In this document: positions 44,170-53,462 of the stretch, piece after piece
How the letters are laid out: each line of letters opens with the position of its first letter
Position numbering within the stretch: position 1 is the first letter of the stretch
NCBI GenBank assembly: GCA_023390555.1
Contig: JAEWCQ010000025.1
Span: forward strand, 3,096 to 67,095
From: Bacillota bacterium
GTDB taxonomy: Bacteria; Bacillota; Clostridia; Lachnospirales; Lachnospiraceae
Length of the DNA stretch: 64,000 nucleotides
Direction: 5' to 3'
Notes under the pieces: generated by a model
What the model saw: only the letters and a program-made list of their open reading frames with translations
Databases searched by the model: none
Told to the model about the DNA's origin: nothing
Made by a program: the position numbers and the translations under genes

Positions 44170-45213
44170 TCACTTTATCTTGTGTTTTTCCGGCAAATAA
44201 TCATAAAAACGTTCTGTCAGCCGATTGTATATCTCCACCATATCCGTATCAAATATATAATCCCATCCAAGCCATTTTACGTTAACACCTTCCGGGAGTT
44301 TTGAAGGCACCTCGGGATGTGTCGAGATGTAGTAATTTTCCGAAAATATTTCTGCTACTTCTTTGGAGAGCATGAAATCCAAAAGTGGTTGCTGTGCCTT
44401 GGAAAGGGTCGATTTCACCATCAGGATAATCGGTTCTATCAGGATTCCTTCCTTCGGCCAGGATATGAAAATCTGATCGCCTTTCACCGCTCCGGCTGCA
44501 AAGATCCATGGCATAATATAGATAGCCGCTGCTTCCGGTCGATTCGTTCCGGCAGTCCTGGCCGCAATCGATCCGCCCATGGAGACCTTCACATTGTGAT
44601 CGATCGCATCAATTCCTTCGTCTCCATACTCCTTATAAATATGCATCAGCAATGTCGTCTCGATTGCCCCATGACCGCTGGGAAGCGATATACTGTCCTT
44701 GTAAATCGGATTCATCAGATCTTTCCAGCTTTCCGGAACCGGACGGTCACCAAGCTTTTTTCGATCAATCAGCATCACCTGCGGAAAACAGGCAATCGTA
44801 TTATAACAATGATACCGGTCATGAAATTCCTCCGAATTGAAAAACGGAACCCCGGATACATCTACCACCGGTTGAAATGCACCTTTCTCTATAAAGACCT
44901 CTCTGAACTTTGGCATCGAAAAGGCTTCCAGTCCATAGCTGACACAAATATCCGGCAAATCATCCAGTGTTTTGGCCGCCATGAGATCTCTTACCGTGTC
45001 ATCGATCTCAATGCCTGCCGGGCATGTGGTCGGCACAAAGGCATAGAACCGTTTGCCCGTCTGTTCATAGTACGATTTCTCAAATGCTTCATATGCCGTA
45101 CGAAACCGCTGTTTCATCGGACACGGAACCTCCGCAAATAATTCCAGCGGACGTTTTTGATCCAACTCCTGAAACAGCTCTTCCACGTCTGTTTTGATCT
45201 GAACCTCGCTCAT
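44170..45213 (-). CDS. Binding-protein-like (type II) protein without a signal peptide
   Basis: About 347 residues. The fold resembles ferric/spermidine-type solute-binding proteins: a lobe with YAFVPTTCPAGIE, a hinge with SGVPFFNSEEF and the C-terminal EGILIEPIILMVKS/PLLDFMLSKEVAEIFSENYY segments. It has no hydrophobic leader or lipobox; it starts MSEVQIKTDVEELFQELD, so it should stay in the cytosol. It has CPMK near residue 34 and CPAG near 65. Start ATG 45213 follows AGGAGGAAG, 29 bases after the ATPase gene. No permease is encoded near it. A sensor or a carrier for a cofactor is more likely than import. Confidence 0.8.
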   Translation of the reverse strand: MSEVQIKTDVEELFQELDQKRPLELFAEVPCPMKQRFRTAYEAFEKSYYEQTGKRFYAFVPTTCPAGIEIDDTVRDLMAAKTLDDLPDICVSYGLEAFSMPKFREVFIEKGAFQPVVDVSGVPFFNSEEFHDRYHCYNTIACFPQVMLIDRKKLGDRPVPESWKDLMNPIYKDSISLPSGHGAIETTLLMHIYKEYGDEGIDAIDHNVKVSMGGSIAARTAGTNRPEAAAIYIMPWIFAAGAVKGDQIFISWPKEGILIEPIILMVKSTLSKAQQPLLDFMLSKEVAEIFSENYYISTHPEVPSKLPEGVNVKWLGWDYIFDTDMVEIYNRLTERFYDYLPEKHKIK

Positions 45214-45242
45214 CTCTCTTCCTCCTGCCATAATCCGGCCTG

Positions 45243-46310
45243 TCAATCACCATCGACGACCTGTGTCTGATTGATCTTTTCCAATAACTGTTCTCTCAAA
45301 GGATCCACGATCCGCCTGCCGCCACGAATCTGCTCCCGCAACGCAAACAGAAAGCCATCTACGACTTCCAGAAAATCCAGATTCTTTTTTTCTGCTTCTG
45401 ATGTCCGAATGACCTCCTTCATACCGCCATTTTCAATAATGACGCGATAATCCCCCAACAACGCCAGTATGGGATCATGCGTTGAAATGAGAATGATCTT
45501 TTCTTTTTTTACAAGTATCTCCATTGCCTTCTTCCGGTCAATGCCGGCATTCTCGATCTCATCGATTAAAATAACCGGAGAATTGCTCAGCAGCGCGGTA
45601 TCTGCAATCATCAGTGCCCTTGACTGTCCGCCGGATAACTGCGTAACCGGTGTTGTATGATCAAACTGTTCTCCCGCCAAATGATTGGCACAGCGGATTA
45701 TTTCCCGAATTACCGCTTCGCTGTCCGGAATCTTAAGACTTCTGGCATGAAGTGCCAGAAAATCTTCTACCGATAGATCGATCACAAAGTTCATATTTTG
45801 TGACAACTGAGCCACCATACGGTATTCCAACTGCTCCTTCTGCCGTTCTGTCGGCAGTTTCCCATTTAGTAATATTCTTCTGCCGGTCGGGGTGTCCTTC
45901 TGCGCAATGCATTCGATATCCTCCAGCAGTCTGCTTTTCCCGGATCCGGTTGGTCCGACAATGCAGACAATCTCGCCTTTTTTGATAACCAACTCGCAAT
46001 TCTCCGGCTTTCCTGATTTATTTTTCCCGCCGATAATCGTAAGCGAATCAAGAACAGGAGTCTCTTCTCTCGGCCTTTCCTCCATCTCATCGATGAAGTT
46101 TACAATTGTCTGCGCCAGCAATTGCCTGCTTATCCCGTAGTCGGAAAAATAATCATCCGGATAACCGCCGAGCAGCTCCATAATGCTGCTCTTCTCATCC
46201 AGCAGTTCGATTCTCACCGCATCAAAATAATTCTCGATATAAGGATATTTTTTTATGATATCCCTTGCCCCTGTTTCCAGCAGAATTTCTCTTATCCGTT
46301 CTTTTTTCAC
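45243..46310 (-). CDS. Stand-alone ABC ATPase with unusual N-terminal domain
   Basis: 355 residues. N-terminal 80 residues are helical (ARDIIKKYPYIENYFDAVRIE..., resembling the DUF1858-type or ScdA-N-like segment). The ABC domain follows: Walker A GPTGSGKS at 119-126, Q-loop near 170, signature LSGGQ at 225-229, Walker B VILIDE ending at 251, switch His in STHDP at 278. A C-terminal helical tail follows to 355. No membrane partner occurs in the operon. Lies between the GTPase (18 bases upstream) and the binding-protein-like gene. Function unknown. Confidence 0.8.
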   Translation of the reverse strand: MKKERIREILLETGARDIIKKYPYIENYFDAVRIELLDEKSSIMELLGGYPDDYFSDYGISRQLLAQTIVNFIDEMEERPREETPVLDSLTIIGGKNKSGKPENCELVIKKGEIVCIVGPTGSGKSRLLEDIECIAQKDTPTGRRILLNGKLPTERQKEQLEYRMVAQLSQNMNFVIDLSVEDFLALHARSLKIPDSEAVIREIIRCANHLAGEQFDHTTPVTQLSGGQSRALMIADTALLSNSPVILIDEIENAGIDRKKAMEILVKKEKIILISTHDPILALLGDYRVIIENGGMKEVIRTSEAEKKNLDFLEVVDGFLFALREQIRGGRRIVDPLREQLLEKINQTQVVDGD

Positions 46311-46327
46311 GCGTTCACCTCCATCCC

Positions 46328-47026
46328 TTACTCGTCCTCGTCTGAAAAATCAATTCTGCGCAGATTGCCGGAGGTGTATTCTTCATCAATTTTAGTCTGT
46401 CCGATACAATAAGAACAAAGAGCGGACGGCATACTAAAACGAAGAAAACGGTCTTTTACGATGTCCGTCTCCTTCTCTCTCATAAAATAACGGCTAAGCT
46501 GATAGGAGCCTTGCCCGGTGATGCCATTTACCTGTATGATTTTTGCCCTTGGATTGACCTCAGAGATGTTATAATAGAAAACTTCCCGCTCCGCCTGTGA
46601 TACGATATCGCCCTTTGTCACCACCACCAGATCTGCAAAACGAAGCATCGGTCCTATTTTATTCGGCGTATTGATTCCCGAAAGATTGTCTATCACACAG
46701 ACAGCCAGAACCTCTTTGATATGCGGGGAGCAGCGGTTGCAAAGTCCCGCGCTTTCACTGATCAGAACATCAAACCCTTTTCGGATTCCCCACTTCACGC
46801 CTTCTTCAATGTTCGTGATAAAAAAATGGTCCGGGCACAGATTCCCCGCCAATCCGACTTTCACCGGTATTCCTTTGCTTTTGTATAATTGATAATCAGA
46901 CGTACTCAGACAATCGAATTTGATGACTCCCGCTTTCCGGCCTTCTTCCTGCAGATGCGCAAGTGCCTTTAAAATGACGGCCGACTTTCCGGAAGACGGC
47001 GGCCCCGACACAGTTACCAGTTTCAT
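46328..47026 (-). CDS. HypB/UreG-like P-loop GTPase
   Basis: About 232 residues. Walker A GPPSSGKS near residues 7-14, a switch segment (KFDCLSTSDYQLYKSKGIPVK), SAGLCNRCSP near residue 110 that places two cysteines as in HypB/CooC-type metal insertases, TKGD near 155 (the base-specificity motif) and a further CSYC pair near residue 208. HypB and UreG insert nickel, and CobW-like relatives handle other metals; the metal here is unknown. Start ATG 47026 has GAGGTG upstream; the upstream GTG overlaps it. Confidence 0.82.
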   Translation of the reverse strand: MKLVTVSGPPSSGKSAVILKALAHLQEEGRKAGVIKFDCLSTSDYQLYKSKGIPVKVGLAGNLCPDHFFITNIEEGVKWGIRKGFDVLISESAGLCNRCSPHIKEVLAVCVIDNLSGINTPNKIGPMLRFADLVVVTKGDIVSQAEREVFYYNISEVNPRAKIIQVNGITGQGSYQLSRYFMREKETDIVKDRFLRFSMPSALCSYCIGQTKIDEEYTSGNLRRIDFSDEDE

Positions 47027-47202
47027 CCATATCACCTCACAAAGCTGCTTTTTGCCATCTTAGCACAGTGTGAACGAAAACTGAATGAATAGAATTTTAG
47101 AAATTTATAAGAAACGGAATGTAATTGTTGTGAAATTTGAACAATTTTATCCAGAATACAGATTATATCAGCAGAAGTTGGAGGGAAATGTAATGGAAGA
47201 AT

Positions 47203-47240
47203 CAAAAAGCCGGCATGTCCAAGAGATAAGGAAATGCCGG
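47203..47240 (-). terminator. Terminator of the M20 amidohydrolase gene
   Basis: Minus-strand CCGGCAT / ATGCCGG stem (47240-47234 with 47216-47210) followed by CTTTTTG. Confidence 0.75.
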
Positions 47241-47295
47241 AGTTCGGGTAAATTTTCCTAAGGGAAATATACATTTTGGGATTAATAATTTTCTT

Positions 47296-48651
47296 CTAAA
47301 ATTCTCCCGGCAGCACATTCTCCGGAATCATGGATTTATATTGCTGTGTTCCTTTGGCCTGCTCAAAGCTATCCCGAATTTTTTTCTGCAGCTCCTCTGA
47401 CCTCAGGATGCGTATTCCGGCTTCCGCAAGAATTTGCGCTGCCGCATGCATTCCTTTGTAAGCAATGCTGCTCTTTCCCTGCGCGACCACGGACCAGCCA
47501 TGCATGATACTCCCGGCAGACATCGTCGTTACATAGATGGAACCGGTAGGCACATTCCAGCTGACATCACCCACATCGGTACTTCCCATTGAAATCTTGC
47601 TGTCTTCTGGTGCAATGGTATTGCTGATACTTTCATTTGCATCGATATTTCTATTTTCATCTATATATTTGTTCGCATATGCATATTCTTCCTCCGTATA
47701 CGCAATCGGCAATACCTCCTCCATACATTCACGGAGCAGATAATCCATCTGCGGCACCGCCAATATATCGGAATATGCGCTTACGACCTTAATTTGAACC
47801 AGTGTCCCGGTCATCAGCGCTGCTCCCTTTGCGATGTCTGAAACCCGGTGTAACAGTTCCTGCACATAAGTCGCCTTGGGTGCACGAAGTGCATATAACA
47901 GAGAAGCCTTATGCGGAACTATATTCGGTGCCTTTCCGCCCGCATCCAGATATGCATAATGCATTCTTGCCTGCGGTATCACATGCTCTCTCAAATAATT
48001 AACTCCAATATTCATAAGTTCGCATGCATCCAGTGCACTTCTTCCCTCCTCTGGATTCGCGGAAGCATGTGCGCTTTTTCCCAGGAATTCAAAAATCACT
48101 CTGATATTTGATAACGATCGGTTCATAATTCCATTTTGCTGAAACGGATGCCAGGTTAAGGCAAAATCGACATTGTGGAAACAGTTCGCGCGTACCATAA
48201 ACGCTTTCCCCGCACCGCTTTCTTCTGCCGGGCATCCATAATAATGAACTGTTCCGGAGAGATTGTTTTTTTCCATATGATTTTTCAGTATCAGCGCCGC
48301 CTCCATGGAACCTACGCCCAGGAGATTATGACCGCATCCATGTCCCGGAGCGCCCTTTTTTTCCGGCATTTCCACAGCCATATCCACCGTCTGGGACATT
48401 CCCGGCAATGCATCAAATTCGCCTAAAAGTGCAATAACCGGCTTTCCACTCCCTGCTGTCGCCTTGAAAGCTGTCTTTATTCCTCCAAGCTGCTTCGTAA
48501 TGAAAAATCCCTGCTGCTCCAAATACTCCATCTGAATTTTTGCTGAATTGTATTCCTCATATCGGGTCTCTGCATATCCCCAGATTGCATCGCTGATTTC
48601 CTCTAATTTTTTCTTATCCTTATTATCTAATTCATATAATTTAGAATCCAC
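47296..48651 (-). CDS. M20 family amidohydrolase (AbgB/IAA-amidohydrolase-like)
   Basis: About 451 residues. Zinc peptidase/amidohydrolase fold: GHGCGHNLLGVG near residue 115, AEESGAGKAF near 150, HPFQQNGIMNR near 180, a dimerisation (lid) domain in the middle and a final HGWSVVAQGKSS segment with a metal ligand. Close relatives cleave p-aminobenzoyl-glutamate or N-acyl amino acids. The start is GTG 48651 seven bases after AAAGGAG; the long upstream extension has no family sense. Third gene after the PTS and GH1 genes, behind a partial terminator. Confidence 0.88.
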   Translation of the reverse strand: MDSKLYELDNKDKKKLEEISDAIWGYAETRYEEYNSAKIQMEYLEQQGFFITKQLGGIKTAFKATAGSGKPVIALLGEFDALPGMSQTVDMAVEMPEKKGAPGHGCGHNLLGVGSMEAALILKNHMEKNNLSGTVHYYGCPAEESGAGKAFMVRANCFHNVDFALTWHPFQQNGIMNRSLSNIRVIFEFLGKSAHASANPEEGRSALDACELMNIGVNYLREHVIPQARMHYAYLDAGGKAPNIVPHKASLLYALRAPKATYVQELLHRVSDIAKGAALMTGTLVQIKVVSAYSDILAVPQMDYLLRECMEEVLPIAYTEEEYAYANKYIDENRNIDANESISNTIAPEDSKISMGSTDVGDVSWNVPTGSIYVTTMSAGSIMHGWSVVAQGKSSIAYKGMHAAAQILAEAGIRILRSEELQKKIRDSFEQAKGTQQYKSMIPENVLPGEF

Positions 48652-48674
48652 GTATAATCTCCTTTTTGAAAAAC

Positions 48675-48712
48675 AGAAAAACAAAGACGCCTCTGAAAAG
48701 TAAGCGCCTTTG
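48675..48712 (-). terminator. Hairpin terminator between GH1 and M20 genes
   Basis: Nine-pair stem (48712-48704 with 48690-48682, one wobble) followed by TTTTTC. It may allow partial readthrough into the M20 gene. Confidence 0.65.
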
Positions 48713-48749
48713 CTTAAAAATTCGTTTATCGATATACAAAACAATAAAA

Positions 48750-50213
48750 TTAATCCAAATCTTCTCCACTGGTTCTGATACATTTCTGATACCAATGGAA
48801 GGAGTCCTTTTTATACCTTTGATTGGAACCCTGACCACGATCATCACGATCCACATAGATCACACCGTACCGCTTGCTCATTTCCATGGAGCCACAGGAA
48901 ACAATATCTATGAATCCCCACATCGTGTAACCGATCAAGTCTACACCATCTATCACAGCCTCTTTCATCTGTTCGACATGAGCCTTCAGATAGTCAATTC
49001 GATATGGGTCATGCACGGAGCCATTATCCTCCAGAACATCAATCGCTCCGAGACCATTTTCTGCAATAAATACCGGAAGCTGATAGCGATCGTATATCTG
49101 ATTCAGCGTAACCCGCAGACCAACCGGATCTTTTTGCCATCCCCACTCGCTTGATTCCAGATAAGGGTTCTTATTGGCCATGATTAAATTACCGCTCGTT
49201 TTTTCCCATCCCTGATCCGTAGTGGATACCTGAGAAAAATAGTAAGAGAATGCGGTAAAATCGATTGTATTGTTCTTCAGGACCTCCAAATCACCAGGCT
49301 CCATCGTAATCCGGACGCCGATTTTATCGAAATAGCGGTCCATATAGGCAGGATATTCACCGCGAGCCATAACGTCCAGATAAAACCAGTTCGAATACTG
49401 ATCATCCAGAATCATCTGCATGACATCATCCGGTTTACAGGTAGCCGGATATGTCGTAAATCTGGCGATCATTCCGCCGACCTTCGAACCCGAAATCATT
49501 TCATGCGCCGCCTGAATGGTCAAAGCATTTGCGATAAACTGATTGTGCAGGCACTGAAAAACCGTAGTATCATAATCCTCTTCTTCATCCTTTAGAATGC
49601 ATATACCGTTATAGGAATTAAAACGTCCCGCATTGAACTCATTGAATGGAAGCCAATAATCAACCAGAGTTCCCAGTCTTTCAAACAACGTTTTTGCATA
49701 CCTCACGTAACATTCCGTTGTTTTACGACTCTTCCACCCGCCATACTTCGTAATTAAATTGACCGGTATATTGTAATGAAGCATCGTGGCAAACACCTTT
49801 ATGCCACGTTTCTGGCATTCGGCAAATAAATCCATGTACCACTGAATCCCCTCTTCATTCGCCACCGCATCATCGCCGTTTGGGTAGATACGGGCCCAGT
49901 TGATAGAGGTACGAAGAATCTTAATTCCCAATTCTTCAAATAGTTCGATGTCTTCTTTGTATTTGTGATAGAAGTCAATTCCCCAGCGAAATGGATAATG
50001 CTCCGGATCCTGATCCGTCAGCGCCTTTCCATACTTCTCATGATTCATACGACGGTTTTCCTGCATCGCGCGTTCTTCCTTCGTCCAATCAGCATTAAAA
50101 TACCGCAGATCCTGTGTATCTAATCCTTTCCCGCCTTCGTTATACGCACCATCTGCCTGAGAAGCACAAATCGCACCTCCCCATAAAAAATCTTTCGGAA
50201 AACCATTTCTCAT
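48750..50213 (-). CDS. GH1 6-phospho-beta-glucosidase
   Basis: 487 residues, standard GH1 length. N-terminal FPKDFLWGGAICASQADGA, catalytic acid/base in the LPFNEFN segment near residue 180, and nucleophile in VFIAENGLGAID near 385. An SKRYG/VDRDDRG region near the C-terminus binds the 6-phosphate. Hydrolyses phosphorylated beta-glucosides delivered by the PTS encoded 12 bases upstream. The start ATG 50213 follows AGAGGTAATAG. Confidence 0.94.
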   Translation of the reverse strand: MRNGFPKDFLWGGAICASQADGAYNEGGKGLDTQDLRYFNADWTKEERAMQENRRMNHEKYGKALTDQDPEHYPFRWGIDFYHKYKEDIELFEELGIKILRTSINWARIYPNGDDAVANEEGIQWYMDLFAECQKRGIKVFATMLHYNIPVNLITKYGGWKSRKTTECYVRYAKTLFERLGTLVDYWLPFNEFNAGRFNSYNGICILKDEEEDYDTTVFQCLHNQFIANALTIQAAHEMISGSKVGGMIARFTTYPATCKPDDVMQMILDDQYSNWFYLDVMARGEYPAYMDRYFDKIGVRITMEPGDLEVLKNNTIDFTAFSYYFSQVSTTDQGWEKTSGNLIMANKNPYLESSEWGWQKDPVGLRVTLNQIYDRYQLPVFIAENGLGAIDVLEDNGSVHDPYRIDYLKAHVEQMKEAVIDGVDLIGYTMWGFIDIVSCGSMEMSKRYGVIYVDRDDRGQGSNQRYKKDSFHWYQKCIRTSGEDLD

Positions 50214-50225
50214 ATCTATTACCTC

Positions 50226-52085
50226 TTACTTTTCTTTTTTTGTTATCGCATACGAAATCCCAAATGAGGAAACCCATGCAATCACCATGACAACCGCCAG
50301 CATTAAAATATTATTCCCGGAGTCGATATAGGTAGCGAGACTTGTAATACCAGGCATTGAAAAAGAATATGTCACAACACCAAGGAACATTGCCACCGCA
50401 CCCGCGATAGCTCCGCCAATCATAGCTGCATATAAAGGCTTCCTTTCCGGTAACGCAAGACCATATAAGGCAGGTTCCGTGATTCCAAGGATACATACCA
50501 GTCCTGTAGAAACAGCCGCCGACTTCTTCTCCCCACGTTTTAACTTTAAGGCATACGCAAGCACTGCACCGGACACAGCCAGATTCGAATAGAAGAAGTT
50601 CGGGAGCATATAGTCATAACCCAGACTCGAAATATTCTGTAATTCAATCGCAGACCAGCCCTTGATTCCAAAAATAATTGTCAACGGAATGATTCCACAG
50701 AACAACGCACCAGCGAAAGGACCCGCATGCGTAAATAACCATGCAAAACCGGATGTCATTCCAACGGCGATATAGTTCCCTAACGGTGCAGCAAATCCCA
50801 GGAACAAAGGAGCGGAAATCAGGAATGACAAAGAACCAGAAAATACAATACGTACATTTTTCGGCATATGTTTGTCAATAAAATGGAATACAATTGAGAA
50901 AATCCATACTGATAAAATCACAGGAAAAATGGAGCCCTTATAGTTGTATGCCGGAATATCGAACAAGCCAAAATCGTATCCGGTAACCCCCTCCGCCGGC
51001 GTCAGAAACGTTGCATACATTAGAATTCCTGCTGTCATAATACCAAAAATCTCATTCACCTTGAATCGCTTGGCGGCGGCATAACCAATGATAAACGGCA
51101 TAAAGTAGAACGGTGCATCACCAACCGCATTCAAAACCGTAATGATGTCGGAAGTCGAAGCGAGCCATCCAAACGCAGTGATCAAAGAAACAATACCCTT
51201 GATCATACCCCCTGCAACAATGGCATATAGACCCGGCGTAACACAGGCAGCTAACGTATTTAAGCCTTGTATGATGATATTTGGTTTCTTTTCTTTGACT
51301 TTATTTTCCTCTGAATCAGCCGCAACGGTACCTCCTTCTTTCACGTGCGCAATCTCAAGAAAATCCGCATAGACTGCCGGCACATCGGTCCCAACAACAC
51401 ATTGCAGCTGGCCGCTTGATTCAATCACTTTCAACAAACCTTTCACGCTCTGCAGCTTTTCCATGTCAACCAAATCTCTATTGGCAGGAACAATTCTTAA
51501 GCGGGTTACACAATGAAACACATTTCTGATGTTCTCGCTCCCACCAACCGCATCCAATATTTCAGAACACATTTTACCGTACTCGTATTTTGATGTATCA
51601 ACCACTGTTTTCTTCTCCTCTTGTTTTCTTTCCGCCAATGCAATTTCCGTATTCTGCGTTACAGCCCCTGCCGTTTGAAGAGACAAATGAAATTCTGCAG
51701 CATTAGTAAATACCACGATTATGGTAGAATCAAATCCCTCTGCTCGAATCACATCCATATCAAAGTGCAGCAATTCCTCATGAGCCTTGACCACATCATT
51801 CATGTCTTTCAATACTTTAAAACCGCGTCCCTTTCGATTCACCGTATCGATCCCCACGTGAATCAAGATCTCCAAGCCGCTGTTTGTGGTAAAACCTATT
51901 GCATGCCCTGTTGGAAACACCATAGAAACCGTGCCGTCACAGGGAGCATAGATGATACCTTTCTCGGGGTTGATTCCAAATCCCGGACCCATTAACCCAC
52001 TGCTAAATGTGTCATCCGCTACCGAATCTAAAGATAAATACATACCTGCCCCAGCTGAATATACTTTTTCCTTTTTACCATCCAT
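50226..52085 (-). CDS. Beta-glucoside PTS transporter, domain order IIA-IIB-IIC
   Basis: 619 residues. IIA (Crr-like) domain first (about 10-155): phosphorylated His in GLEILIHVGIDTV near residue 76. IIB next (about 170-245) with the active cysteine in VFHCVTRLRI near 195. Then IIC (about 265-615) with ten or so membrane helices and the GITEPALYGLALP motif that contacts sugar. The usual BglF order is IIB-IIC-IIA, so this arrangement is a permuted form. It imports and phosphorylates a beta-glucoside. GAGGG lies before ATG 52085. Same operon as the GH1 gene. Confidence 0.92.
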   Translation of the reverse strand: MDGKKEKVYSAGAGMYLSLDSVADDTFSSGLMGPGFGINPEKGIIYAPCDGTVSMVFPTGHAIGFTTNSGLEILIHVGIDTVNRKGRGFKVLKDMNDVVKAHEELLHFDMDVIRAEGFDSTIIVVFTNAAEFHLSLQTAGAVTQNTEIALAERKQEEKKTVVDTSKYEYGKMCSEILDAVGGSENIRNVFHCVTRLRIVPANRDLVDMEKLQSVKGLLKVIESSGQLQCVVGTDVPAVYADFLEIAHVKEGGTVAADSEENKVKEKKPNIIIQGLNTLAACVTPGLYAIVAGGMIKGIVSLITAFGWLASTSDIITVLNAVGDAPFYFMPFIIGYAAAKRFKVNEIFGIMTAGILMYATFLTPAEGVTGYDFGLFDIPAYNYKGSIFPVILSVWIFSIVFHFIDKHMPKNVRIVFSGSLSFLISAPLFLGFAAPLGNYIAVGMTSGFAWLFTHAGPFAGALFCGIIPLTIIFGIKGWSAIELQNISSLGYDYMLPNFFYSNLAVSGAVLAYALKLKRGEKKSAAVSTGLVCILGITEPALYGLALPERKPLYAAMIGGAIAGAVAMFLGVVTYSFSMPGITSLATYIDSGNNILMLAVVMVIAWVSSFGISYAITKKEK

Positions 52086-52123
52086 ATCATTACCCTCTCA
52101 CCTTTCTCGCTATTTCAATAACC

Positions 52124-52170
52124 CTCTCTATTGATAACCTTATATTAAGCCGTTTCCATAGTGCAAACAA
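52124..52170 (-). promoter_or_regulatory. Likely promoter of the PTS operon
   Basis: In the region 52086-52299 between divergent genes. Minus strand TTGTTT, 17 bases, TAATAT, or the overlapping TTGCAC, 16 bases, TATAAG. Which one is used cannot be told; the AraC regulator may bind close by. Confidence 0.5.
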
Positions 52171-52264
52171 TGACGGTATGAAACCTTATGACTTACCAAA
52201 TTACAGATTATTTCAAAAGTGATTCCGCTCGTGATATGGACTGTACTTCTTATTTCTATATCCA

Positions 52265-52293
52265 TTGACTTACGAAACTATATCTTTTATAAT
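52265..52293 (+). promoter_or_regulatory. Consensus-like promoter placed directly at the AraC start codon
   Basis: TTGACT (52265-52270), 17-base spacer, TATAAT (52288-52293). The ATG starts at 52300, six bases after the -10, so transcription should begin at or next to the start codon. Confidence 0.8.
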
Positions 52294-52299
52294 AAGCGC

Positions 52300-53289
52300 A
52301 TGAAATTACAACAATTAGATGCTTTTCTAAGACAAATTACCCCAAGTGAACAATATCATCTTGATCACCCGGGAAAACTTTCACGCCGCTATGATTTCAT
52401 TCCTGCGACCAGAGTGGGTGGAAATGTAATGTATGAGTTCAGTTTTGATTCCGTATTAAAAAACGAAAATATCTCTATCATGAAAGAATCCCGTTTTACG
52501 GAAATCCCACTACATCATCATAAGGTGATTGAGATCAACTACATTTATTCCGGGCAATGCACCCAGATCATTAACGGTCAGAAAATCACCCTGCACACCG
52601 GTGATGTATGTCTCCTTGACCGAAATACGCCTCATGCCATCCTGGACATCGGAGCAGATGATATCATCATAACCATTGATATGCGAAAGAAGTATTTCAC
52701 CGATGGCTTTTTACAAAGACTTTCTACGCAGGGAATTGTTTCGAAATTCCTTGTCAATGCGCTTCAGGATAATACGAACGAGAAACAATTCATCCTATTT
52801 GGTACCGAAAATTCCGAGGAGCTGCGATGGCCTTTAGAAAGTATGCTTTGTGAATACTTTAATGAGGACAAATCAAGTGAAATTATTGATGCTTATATGA
52901 TCATTATCCTTGCCAAGCTGTTAAAAATCTATCAGCAAAATCATCTCGCAAATTATAAAATCGATAAGTCCATACTGATTCTGGATATTCTTCAATACCT
53001 GGAAATCAACTATTTGACAACGAATTTGTGTGAAGCAGCCAATCATTTTAATTTTAACCCGACGTACTTCGGAAACTATATCAAAAAACACACCGGAAAA
53101 ACATTTAAAGAACTCATCATCCAAAAGAAGCTCTCCGCTTCCTGCTATTATCTGGTCAATACAGATCAGCCCATTTACAAAATAGCAAACGAAGCCGGAT
53201 ATGAAAATCTCGGTTTCTTTTATAAAAAATTCAAAGAGAAATATGGTGTTACACCACAGGAATACCGCCAGCAGCATTTCAATTGCTAA
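52300..53289 (+). CDS. AraC family transcriptional regulator of the beta-glucoside operon
   Basis: About 329 residues. N-terminal cupin-like effector domain with the H-H-H pattern (ISIMKESRFTEIPLHHHKVIEI) near residue 68 and GDVCLLDRNTPH near 106; C-terminal double helix-turn-helix with FNFNPTYFGNYIKKHTGKTFKELI and IANEAGYENLGFFYKKFKEKYGVTPQEYR. Divergent from the PTS/GH1 operon and probably its regulator. The ATG at 52300 has no ribosome binding site; a later ATG near residue 44 has GGGTGG upstream, but it would cut the conserved N-terminus. See the finding on a leaderless message. Confidence 0.88.
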   Translation: MKLQQLDAFLRQITPSEQYHLDHPGKLSRRYDFIPATRVGGNVMYEFSFDSVLKNENISIMKESRFTEIPLHHHKVIEINYIYSGQCTQIINGQKITLHTGDVCLLDRNTPHAILDIGADDIIITIDMRKKYFTDGFLQRLSTQGIVSKFLVNALQDNTNEKQFILFGTENSEELRWPLESMLCEYFNEDKSSEIIDAYMIIILAKLLKIYQQNHLANYKIDKSILILDILQYLEINYLTTNLCEAANHFNFNPTYFGNYIKKHTGKTFKELIIQKKLSASCYYLVNTDQPIYKIANEAGYENLGFFYKKFKEKYGVTPQEYRQQHFNC

Positions 53290-53292
53290 TAA

Positions 53293-53335
53293 AAAAGAAG
53301 ATAAGCATGGAATACAAATATCCCAATGATTATCT
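53293..53335 (+). terminator. Terminator after the AraC gene
   Basis: GAAGATAA / TTATCTTC stem with T-rich tail (TTTCTATT). Confidence 0.65.
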
Positions 53336-53462
53336 TCTTTCTATTCTCTTTCCGAATTACAGTTCTGCGACATTTACGCAATGATTTCATTTCCTCTTTT
53401 GTTGCAGGCCAACCGGCTGCAAACCGATCCCCATATGTATTTCACCACACGATAAGCAAAAA

